The position numbers were made by a program, and so were the translations under genes. Shown piece by piece: positions 1 through 6,118 of a stretch of DNA of 10,746 nt; positions within the stretch are counted from its first letter, which is position 1; the number at the start of each line of letters is the position of its first letter. The stretch covers positions 1 to 10,746 of the forward strand of contig CAJURT010000072.1 of the NCBI GenBank assembly GCA_910588875.1. The letters run 5' to 3'. Source of the stretch: an uncultured Lachnospiraceae bacterium. GTDB taxonomy: Bacteria; Bacillota; Clostridia; Lachnospirales; Lachnospiraceae. The notes beneath the pieces are model-generated. The model searched no databases, was not told the DNA's origin, and saw nothing but the letters and a program-made list of their open reading frames with translations.

Positions 1-1
1 A

Positions 2-41
2 GGAATCCCAAAAGCCGCATAAAATAAGGCTTAGAGATTCC
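2..41 (+). other. Nested stem-loop in the leader of the first gene
   Basis: Two nested inverted repeats lie upstream of the first gene. GGAATC (2-7) is complementary to GATTCC (36-41), and inside it AAGCC (12-16) is complementary to GGCTT (28-32), leaving an 11-base loop. The element ends about 20 bases before the ribosome binding site at 61-67. It could be a leader-RNA structure, an operator, or the remains of an upstream terminator; there is no T-run after it on the + strand. It begins at the window edge, so it may be incomplete. No convincing promoter is visible in the 75 bases before the gene. Confidence 0.3.
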
Positions 42-75
42 GAGAGTCTATTTATCATTTAAGGAGGAAAGAGCA

Positions 76-939
76 ATGAAAAAGTTATTGGCAGGTTTTG
101 GGATGGCAGCGCTGCTGTCGTGGGCTTTGGCGTGCACGGCACTGGCAGCATGGGAGCAGGATGAGACAGGGTATAGCTACCGCAATGACAGCGGAAGTTA
201 TGCCAGGAGCCAGATTATGGAGATTGACGGCGTGCGTTATGGGTTTAACGAGCAGGCTTATATGGTTACTGGCTGGGCAAAGTTTGACTCCAACTGGTAT
301 TATTTTGAGCCAAGCGGCGGGATGGCGCTGGGGTGGAAGCAGCTGGATGGCAAATGGTATTACCTGAATGCGGAAAAGGGAGGCGCGATGCAGGTATCCT
401 GGTTGAATTTAGGGCCCAAGCGCTATTATTTCAGGGAGGACGGTTCGATGGTCACCGGATCTTTTGATGTGGCGGGCCTGGTATATTTTGCAGAGCCAAC
501 CGGGGAACTGCGCCGGAATACCTACGCCGAGGAGAACGGCATCACCATCCGCTATGATGAGGACGGACGGGAATGGTATAAGAACAAAGAAAATGAAGTA
601 AACAATAAAGGCGGCGGCGAACTCTGGCTGCCGGTACTGGCAGGGGAAGCCCTGAGCAGGCAGAGAGAGTCCGTCCAGCAGGATAACCTGGATCTGATCG
701 AGGGCGTAAAGGAAGAACTTTATGAGGAGTATGTGGAGAAGGTACTGAGCGCTTCCTACAAGTCCAAGGCACGGGAGTCCAGGAGGACCAGGTGGGAAGA
801 AAAGGTGAAACGGGAACTGGCAAAGTATGCAGTGCCGGAGCAGGAGATTACGGAATTCATTTCCCAGGTGAAATCCGGTTATTTCGGCAGCGATGCTTAC
901 TATGAAGAGGATGAAGAATACGAGGATGACGACGAGTAA
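76..939 (+). CDS. Secreted protein with cell-wall-binding repeats
   Basis: A 287-residue exported protein. Residues 1-24 form a signal peptide (KK, hydrophobic core, ALA before AW); Cys20 follows ALA, but the -3 position of a lipobox is poor, so a lipoprotein is less likely. Residues about 45-148 hold degenerate choline/glucan-binding-type repeats with the spaced patterns GW..x..WYYF..G.M (about 66-83, 86-104, 109-128, 128-145), which are typical of CW_binding_1-type modules that attach proteins to wall polymers. The rest (about 150-287) is a charged, probably helical region with no recognised domain, ending in an Asp/Glu/Tyr tail. The start is supported by AAGGAGG at 61-67, 8 bases before ATG. 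It is the first gene of the envelope operon. Proteins with such repeats are often labelled amidases in databases, but no amidase catalytic domain is present. It may be a wall-attached adaptor for the complex encoded downstream. Confidence 0.8.
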   Translation: MKKLLAGFGMAALLSWALACTALAAWEQDETGYSYRNDSGSYARSQIMEIDGVRYGFNEQAYMVTGWAKFDSNWYYFEPSGGMALGWKQLDGKWYYLNAEKGGAMQVSWLNLGPKRYYFREDGSMVTGSFDVAGLVYFAEPTGELRRNTYAEENGITIRYDEDGREWYKNKENEVNNKGGGELWLPVLAGEALSRQRESVQQDNLDLIEGVKEELYEEYVEKVLSASYKSKARESRRTRWEEKVKRELAKYAVPEQEITEFISQVKSGYFGSDAYYEEDEEYEDDDE

Positions 940-1007
940 CCCGGAAGGGACGGATAATCCTGTATGGGAAGTGGCTGGGCGGAACCGGGAAGGAGGAAGG
1001 GTGAGAC

Positions 1008-1493
1008 ATGTTTTGTACAAACTGTGGAAGAGAATTGGGTGACGGATTAAAATTCTGCATATACTGTGGGGTCCGGCTGGAGGAAGCGGAAGAGGAATTC
1101 GTGGTGCAGCCGGTAGCGGGCAGCGAGTCTGAACCAGAGGCGGAGCCGGGTGAGGACGCCATAGAAAAGGAGCCTCCCAGAAAAGGGCTTCTGGTATTGC
1201 AGGATGTGACGGACAGCAATAAGTTTTATGGATGTGGCCTCACCCGCCCTGTGATCCTAGGCCGGGAGGCTTCCAGCTGCGATATGGTGATCGAGGGGGA
1301 TAAGTCGGTGTCCAGAAAACACTGCCGTTTTTTCTGCCAGGGGAACACCTGTTATGTGGAGGACATGAATTCCTTTAACCATACCTTCTTAAACGGAGTG
1401 ATGGTGGAAACCCCTCAAAAAATCCATGTGGGAGACCGTTTGAGATTCGGCATGGCAGAATTGGTGGTAGCTGAATGTGAGATAGGCAGTTGA
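1008..1493 (+). CDS. Soluble zinc-ribbon and FHA domain protein
   Basis: A 161-residue cytoplasmic protein with no signal or membrane segment. The N-terminus is a compact zinc ribbon (C3, C6, C17, C20), followed by an acidic linker (about 25-57) and a forkhead-associated (FHA) domain (about 60-157). The FHA signature residues are present: GR at 85-86, S102 and H105 in SxxH, and NG at 129-130. FHA domains bind phosphothreonine peptides, so this is probably a reader of Ser/Thr kinase signalling (PASTA-kinase type in Firmicutes). No kinase or phosphatase gene lies in the window. AGGAGG at 991-996 sets the start. Gene 1 ends 68 bases upstream. Inference: it docks to phosphorylated partners among the membrane proteins encoded next to it. 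Confidence 0.85.
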   Translation: MFCTNCGRELGDGLKFCIYCGVRLEEAEEEFVVQPVAGSESEPEAEPGEDAIEKEPPRKGLLVLQDVTDSNKFYGCGLTRPVILGREASSCDMVIEGDKSVSRKHCRFFCQGNTCYVEDMNSFNHTFLNGVMVETPQKIHVGDRLRFGMAELVVAECEIGS

Positions 1494-1499
1494 TACCGG

Positions 1500-1547
1500 A
1501 GAGATGCTTTGGCGTTTATCGATGGGGATGGATGCCAAGGCATTTTT
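1500..1547 (+). terminator. Possible internal attenuator or weak terminator
   Basis: Just after the FHA gene stop, TGCTTTGGC (1505-1513) can pair with GCCAAGGCA (1534-1542) over nine positions including one G-U. The pairing extends outward through A/G-T pairs into TTTTT (1543-1547). The 20-base loop is long for an intrinsic terminator, and a short competing hairpin (ATGC CAAG GCAT) exists in the 3' arm. It sits in the 124-base gap before the YARHG gene, the largest gap in the operon. It could lower expression of the downstream genes relative to the first two. Confidence 0.3.
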
Positions 1548-1617
1548 GCGGAACGGGACAAATGCTTCTGCAGGCAGGATTGCCTGGCAGGGATTGCCGA
1601 AAAAGAGGAGGGAGAGT

Positions 1618-2589
1618 ATGTTTTGCCCGAAATGTGGAAAAGAACTGAAACCCGGCACAAAATTTTGTAACGGATGCGGGGCGCCTCTGGAAACAGGCAC
1701 AGGGGGCGGAGGGAAGGATGCAAAACCGAAAAAAAGGAAAGGCCCTCTGACCGTCCTTTTGCTGATCCTGGCAGTTGCCCTGCTTCTGGGCGGCGGGGCG
1801 GTGGCGGCTTATAAACTGGACTTGTTTGGCAGCTTTTGGGATCCGGGGAAAAAGGAAGCGGATGCAGGCAGGGAAAAAAGGGACAAAGAAGACGAGGATG
1901 ATAGGAAGTCCGGGGAGGAAGAGGAGGAGGAAGAGGAAGACGAAGACTCCGGGAAGGATGGGAAAGGAAAGGCCGGAAAGGAAGAGGCCGATGAAGAGGA
2001 AAGGCCCGGAAATGGGGGGGACGGAGAAGACAGTGAAAGTGGGGCAGGGCAGGCAGAGCCGGGAAAGCATACCAGGATAGCGGATATGCCGGATGAAACG
2101 GAGCCGGCCGCTACAGAGGCTGCTTTTGGATATCAGGGGCAGGCAGGAAGTCCTGGCTACCCGGCCCAGGCAGGAGGTGCCGGCTACCCGGCCCAGACAG
2201 CGGCTTCAGGCTTCCCGGCAGAGACGGGAGGGGCGGCCCAGGCATATTCTGATTTTACGGCCCCGGGAGTGGGCAATGGGGCAGTCCCGGAACCGACTGC
2301 AGGGGCAGCGGGCAGTGACGGAACTTATATGATTCCGGACAGTTCTTCACGCAGGCTGTCAATGTCTGACCTGGCAGGGCTTTCCAAGGATCAGTTAAAG
2401 ATCGCCCGCAATGAGATATATGCGCGGCATGGCAGGCTTTTTGACAGTGAGACGCTCCAATTTTACTTTAATTCCAAATCCTGGTACCATGGCACCATCG
2501 CTCCCTCTGCATTTAGCGAGGATTTGCTGAGCCAGGTGGAAAAGGACAATGTCAAGCTGATAAAACAAAAAGAGGCATCTATGCCATAG
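1618..2589 (+). CDS. Zinc-ribbon membrane protein with YARHG domain
   Basis: A 323-residue bitopic protein. In order: zinc ribbon (C3, C6, C17, C20); a basic patch (KKRK, about 38-41); one membrane helix (about 43-64, N-in/C-out by the positive-inside rule); a very acidic linker (about 75-145) with a run of eight glutamates; a Gly/Pro/Ala repeat region (171-206, four 9-residue units); and a C-terminal YARHG domain (about 250-318), recognisable from ARNEIYARHG (about 263-272). YARHG is a small extracellular domain of unclear function, common in Clostridia and often next to peptidoglycan-associated modules. I chose ATG 1618 over the in-frame ATG at 1504 because the zinc ribbon begins there and AGGAGG (1606-1611) lies 6 bases upstream; the 38 extra residues of the longer form look like untranslated leader. 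It shares layout and a TRIADM-like motif with the NADase-type protein at 5090. Confidence 0.85.
   Translation: MFCPKCGKELKPGTKFCNGCGAPLETGTGGGGKDAKPKKRKGPLTVLLLILAVALLLGGGAVAAYKLDLFGSFWDPGKKEADAGREKRDKEDEDDRKSGEEEEEEEEDEDSGKDGKGKAGKEEADEEERPGNGGDGEDSESGAGQAEPGKHTRIADMPDETEPAATEAAFGYQGQAGSPGYPAQAGGAGYPAQTAASGFPAETGGAAQAYSDFTAPGVGNGAVPEPTAGAAGSDGTYMIPDSSSRRLSMSDLAGLSKDQLKIARNEIYARHGRLFDSETLQFYFNSKSWYHGTIAPSAFSEDLLSQVEKDNVKLIKQKEASMP
2128..2235 (+). repeat. Four tandem 27-bp in-frame repeats
   Basis: Four consecutive 27-base units start at 2128, 2155, 2182 and 2209. They encode GYQGQAGSP, GYPAQAGGA, GYPAQTAAS and GFPAETGGA in the exterior linker of the YARHG protein. Units 2 and 3 share GGCTACCCGGCCCAG exactly; units 1 and 4 are more diverged. 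Because the unit is a multiple of three, changes in copy number would keep the frame and only alter linker length. Confidence 0.85.
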
Positions 2590-2621
2590 GGATATGGCTA
2601 GTACATGAGGAGGAAACGAGG

Positions 2622-4598
2622 ATGAAATGTTATAAGTGTGGTGCAGAGATGATTGACGGCGCTGTGTTCTGCGGTAATTGCGGCGCAAGGATGGAGGATG
2701 CCCCAAAGGCAGCGGCGGAAGAACCGGCAAAAGAAACGAAAACCCCGGAATCCGTGACGCCGGTGGCGGCAGAGCCGGAAGCATCGGTAAAAGAGCCGGA
2801 AACCCAGGCCAAAGAGCCGGAGGTGGTTTTTTGCCCGAACTGCGGGAAGAAGCTGACGGCGGCGGATGTATTCTGTGACGAGTGCGGATGCCAGATGTCC
2901 GGGGGAGGAGCCGGAGATGCCCCGGGGAAGAAGGGGAAAAAGATACTGCTTCCGGTGGCCGTGGCCGTGGCAGTCGTGGCTGTGGCCGGTATCGGGGCAT
3001 TTGCCTTTTCTCAGCTGGGAAAAGGCGGCAGTTCCGGGAGTATCCAGTCAAAGGTGATCTATGGCAGGGATGATTCTCTGATGATGATTGATGTGTCAAA
3101 GAAGAAATCAGAGCCCATTGAACTGACAGACAGCTATGTGGATGGGGATGAGAACCGGCTTACAGGGATGCAGAGCAGCAGCCCGTTTATCAGCGAGGAC
3201 GGAAAATATATCTGCTATATCGAGGATTTGGACGGTGAGACCTACGATTTATACCTGGCAAAAATGTCTAAACCCTCAGAAGGGACAAAGATTGAATCCA
3301 AGGTAAACGACCACAAGATTTTAAAAGATAACACCATTATCTACAAGAAAAAGAGCACCCTGTACCGCTATACGGGAAAGGAATCTGTGAAGTTCGATAA
3401 AGATGTGAGCCGCTATTTCCTGGATGAAGATCAAAAGTATGTGTGCTGGGTGAGGTCAGATAAGGGTGAGGATACCTATTACCTCCAGGATATTGCGCAG
3501 AAGACAGACAAGGTAAAGCTGGAAGACGATGTGGATAGCTTCTACTACAAGGAGGACTTTTCACAGTTTTATGTAAAGAAGGATGACAACCTCTATGCGG
3601 TGAGCCCGGAGGGCGAGCGGGAGAAGATTGCTAAGGATGTGGAGGACGTGGTTGCCTTTAATAAAAAGAATGGCATGTTCTATTATCTCAAGGACAATTC
3701 AGAGGAAGTCCCGTTTGCAGATTTTACTTATGACGATACCGGCAATATTTCAGAATATGACAAAAACCGTTTAAAGGAGAGGACATATACCTTTAATCTT
3801 ATGTCGCTGTATCTTTATGACGGGAAGGAAGAGATCCTGGTTTCTGAACGGGTTTCCGGGCGTTTTTCCAATTCCCTGTCCGATAAGGGACGGTATTTCC
3901 TGTATCGGGAATGCCCGGAACTGGAAAATATTGAGGTAGCCTGGTCGGCTCTTGACAGAGGTTCCTGGGATTCTGCCGCAGAGGAAGCAATTGCGGATGA
4001 GTCGGCGATTATGCTTGTGGGAGAAGGGGAACCGAAGGAACTCTCAGAGGAGATCCGGATTTCAGATACCAGGTTTAATGCAGATGCAGGAAAGCTTTAT
4101 ATTTATTCTACAGATGAGGACGGGGAAGACGGTGTGATCTATGTGACATCCACGAAAGGCTCTGATATCGGCACGCTGGAAGAGTATGATAATGACGCGG
4201 AAGATGCAAGCATGCTGATTGCCACTGAGGAAGGGCTGTACTACCTGAAAGATTATGAGGACGGGGGCGGAGACCTGTATTTTAACGGAGAGGAAATCCT
4301 CTCGGATGTGGCATCTGTCAGGAAGCTGGGCGAGAGCAGCAAGATGGCGGTACGCGCAGACTGGGATAGCGATGACAACAGCTACACCATGAGCATGTGG
4401 GACGGAAAGAAAAACACCCAGATTGCGGAGGATGTGAATGTGGCAGAGTGCGCGGAGGACGGAACCGCAGTATTTATTGTAGATTATAACTACAACCGCA
4501 GTGAAGGCGACCTGATGTATTTTAACGGAAAAGAAGTGAGAACCCTTGACCAGGATGTGTCCGGGTTCTGCATCAGGGACGGAAGCACCGGGGTATAA
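2622..4598 (+). CDS. Double zinc-ribbon membrane protein with propeller-like ectodomain
   Basis: A 658-residue bitopic protein and the largest product of the operon. Two zinc ribbons lie at the N-terminus (C3, C6, C17, C20 and C71, C74, C85, C88), separated by a Pro/Glu/Ala/Lys linker (about 25-68). A single Ala/Val-rich membrane helix follows (about 108-131) after KKGKK, which predicts N-in topology. The ectodomain (about 140-658) is rich in repeated aromatic beta-strand motifs of the type IYxxxxxLYxx, for example near 186-206, 265-290, 310-330, 490-510, 546-560 and 627-640; the last two both contain YFNG(E/K)E. This pattern fits a WD40/TolB/DUF5050-like beta-propeller used for protein or ligand binding. 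I assign no enzymatic role. AGGAGG at 2608-2613 is 8 bases before ATG; the upstream stop is 32 bases away, consistent with one operon. Confidence 0.8.
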   Translation: MKCYKCGAEMIDGAVFCGNCGARMEDAPKAAAEEPAKETKTPESVTPVAAEPEASVKEPETQAKEPEVVFCPNCGKKLTAADVFCDECGCQMSGGGAGDAPGKKGKKILLPVAVAVAVVAVAGIGAFAFSQLGKGGSSGSIQSKVIYGRDDSLMMIDVSKKKSEPIELTDSYVDGDENRLTGMQSSSPFISEDGKYICYIEDLDGETYDLYLAKMSKPSEGTKIESKVNDHKILKDNTIIYKKKSTLYRYTGKESVKFDKDVSRYFLDEDQKYVCWVRSDKGEDTYYLQDIAQKTDKVKLEDDVDSFYYKEDFSQFYVKKDDNLYAVSPEGEREKIAKDVEDVVAFNKKNGMFYYLKDNSEEVPFADFTYDDTGNISEYDKNRLKERTYTFNLMSLYLYDGKEEILVSERVSGRFSNSLSDKGRYFLYRECPELENIEVAWSALDRGSWDSAAEEAIADESAIMLVGEGEPKELSEEIRISDTRFNADAGKLYIYSTDEDGEDGVIYVTSTKGSDIGTLEEYDNDAEDASMLIATEEGLYYLKDYEDGGGDLYFNGEEILSDVASVRKLGESSKMAVRADWDSDDNSYTMSMWDGKKNTQIAEDVNVAECAEDGTAVFIVDYNYNRSEGDLMYFNGKEVRTLDQDVSGFCIRDGSTGV

Positions 4599-4628
4599 GA
4601 CGGATCACAGGCAAAGGAGGAAAGAGCC

Positions 4629-5066
4629 ATGGCATTGGACTTGAAACAGGGAATATCAAAGCAGATCACAAAACTTAACATGAAGACCTCCACATTTTTG
4701 GAGGAAAATAAGATTAAAACTTACATTGCCACCCTGGAAGCAGATATCCAGGAATTGAAGATGAAGGCAGGGGAAAACGGGTATGCCATGTGGTCGGCCG
4801 GCCGCCTTGACGTGGCCCAGCTTGTACCTCTGTACCAGGAGATAGCCCTTAAGCAACGGCAGATCCAGGAACAGGAACAGCAGATGAAGGAACTGATTGT
4901 GAAAAATCAGCAAGTTTTGGGGCAGAGCGCCCCGGAGGCTCCGGTGCCTCCGGCGGCGCCGGCGGGCCCGGCACCGGCAGGGAATGCTGTGTTTTGCCCG
5001 AAATGCGGGGAGGCATGTGCCCCCACAGTGAATTTTTGCAAAAGATGCGGCAATAAGCTGCGCTGA
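4629..5066 (+). CDS. Small coiled-coil protein with C-terminal zinc ribbon
   Basis: A 145-residue soluble protein. Residues about 5-98 are helical and heptad-like, strongest in the Gln/Glu-rich stretch at about 70-98. A Pro/Ala linker (101-119) leads to a C-terminal zinc ribbon (C123, C126, C137, C140). The order is the reverse of the neighbouring proteins, whose ribbon is N-terminal, and there is no membrane segment, so it should be cytoplasmic. The start is firm: AAGGAGG at 4614-4620 is 8 bases before ATG, in a context almost identical to that of the first gene (AAGGAGGAAAGAGC then A or C, then ATG). It lies 30 bases after the propeller protein and 23 before the NADase-type protein. Inference: an oligomeric cytoplasmic hub that joins the zinc-ribbon tails of the membrane proteins. 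Confidence 0.8.
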   Translation: MALDLKQGISKQITKLNMKTSTFLEENKIKTYIATLEADIQELKMKAGENGYAMWSAGRLDVAQLVPLYQEIALKQRQIQEQEQQMKELIVKNQQVLGQSAPEAPVPPAAPAGPAPAGNAVFCPKCGEACAPTVNFCKRCGNKLR

Positions 5067-5089
5067 CGAGAAGAGGGAGGAATCGGATT

Positions 5090-6118
5090 ATGTTTTGCCC
5101 GAAATGCGGAGCACAGCTAAAGGATGATGCAAAATTTTGTAATAAATGCGGGGCACAGCTGCAGGCCATGCCCCAGCCGAATCCCAGGCAGCAGGCGTAT
5201 AACCAGCAGAGCGCTGCCATGCAGCCCCCGGCCAGGAAAAAGAAGGGTTTATGGGTTGTGCTGATTCTGTTGGTGCTGCTTTTGCTGGCAGCTGGCGGTG
5301 CATATGCCGCCTACCAGATGGGAGTGTTTGATTCGTTTTTGTCCTCCTCAGACGAGGGCAGAGGAAGCGGCGGGGGAAGCAGCAGGAAAAGCAAGGATGA
5401 CGAGGACGACGAGGACGAGGATAAAGAGGAGGACGAAGAAGAAGACAGGGAGGGCAAAGACAAGAAAGGGGAGGAAGACAGGGAGAGTGAAGACGGCGAG
5501 GAAGGCGACGCTAAGGACAGCAGGGAAGAAGGGGCAGAGGAAAGTGAAGACCAGGGAAGGAGAACCCGGGTAAGCGATATGGAGGAGACCACTGCAGCGG
5601 CCGAGACAACGGTTGCCATGGATATCCCGGTGACGGCCACTGCCAAATATGCCAGCCAGGTCAGCTATGCCGGATTGTCCAGGGCGGGGTATGTGCGTGA
5701 CACTGCCTATGGCTCTTCCAATGTGGTGCAAAAGGGCAGTAAAATAGACAATTCTGCCTGGAGTGCATTTGACGGGGATTCCATTACCAGCTGGCAGGAG
5801 GGCCGGGACGGGGACGGGATCGGTGAGTTTATCGGCATCAGCTTCGACCGCACTTACCAGGTGAAGGTGGTAACCGTGCTTCTTGGGAACCACCGAAGTG
5901 CCGAACTATACGTGAAGAACAATACCCCCAGGACATTGACCTTCCAGATTGGAGGGCAGGATTTCCAGGCCACCTTCCCCAATGAGATGCAGAAATTTGC
6001 CCTGGAATTTTCACAGCCGGTTGAGGCGTCCGATATTCGTATCACAGTCAATGATGTGTATAAGGGGACTGTGTATGCAGACGCTTCCATAGCAGAAGTA
6101 GAGGTGTACGGATACTAA
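5090..6118 (+). CDS. Zinc-ribbon membrane protein with NADase-type glycan-binding domain
   Basis: A 342-residue bitopic protein. In order: zinc ribbon (C3, C6, C17, C20); Gln/Pro linker; RKKKG then one membrane helix (about 53-75); a long Asp/Glu/Lys/Ser-rich linker (about 85-157); a Thr/Ala-rich stretch; and a C-terminal discoidin-like domain (about 205-341). The last matches the NADase-type glycan-binding family by DGDSITSWQEG (228-238), GDGIGEFIGISF (241-252) and the closing DASIAEVEVYGY (331-342). Such modules are named from streptococcal NADase-type toxins, but no NADase catalytic domain is present; only binding is implied, probably to wall or surface glycan. GGGAGG at 5075-5080 is 9 bases before ATG. 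The zinc ribbon, helix and acidic linker parallel the YARHG protein upstream. The TAA stop directly abuts the next gene's ATG. Confidence 0.85.
   Translation: MFCPKCGAQLKDDAKFCNKCGAQLQAMPQPNPRQQAYNQQSAAMQPPARKKKGLWVVLILLVLLLLAAGGAYAAYQMGVFDSFLSSSDEGRGSGGGSSRKSKDDEDDEDEDKEEDEEEDREGKDKKGEEDRESEDGEEGDAKDSREEGAEESEDQGRRTRVSDMEETTAAAETTVAMDIPVTATAKYASQVSYAGLSRAGYVRDTAYGSSNVVQKGSKIDNSAWSAFDGDSITSWQEGRDGDGIGEFIGISFDRTYQVKVVTVLLGNHRSAELYVKNNTPRTLTFQIGGQDFQATFPNEMQKFALEFSQPVEASDIRITVNDVYKGTVYADASIAEVEVYGY

Noticed and set aside
76..939. N-acetylmuramoyl-L-alanine amidase
   Set aside because: Only the wall-binding repeats typical of some amidases are present; no Amidase_2 or Amidase_3 zinc-site motifs are visible.
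409..1020. 203-codon open frame on the - strand across genes 1 and 2
   Set aside because: Overlaps two well-supported genes, has no ribosome site and no recognisable domain; frame openness is due to codon bias on the + strand.
1504..1617. 38-residue N-terminal extension of the YARHG protein from ATG 1504
   Set aside because: No ribosome site precedes ATG 1504, the zinc ribbon starts exactly at ATG 1618 with AGGAGG before it, and all related proteins here begin at the ribbon.
5311..5646. Long serine-rich open frame on the - strand
   Set aside because: It is the complement of the acidic GAR/GAY codons of the NADase-type protein; no ribosome site and pure low complexity.
5090..6118. NAD glycohydrolase toxin activity suggested by the domain name
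   Set aside because: Only the binding module is present; no catalytic NADase domain lies in the protein or next to it.
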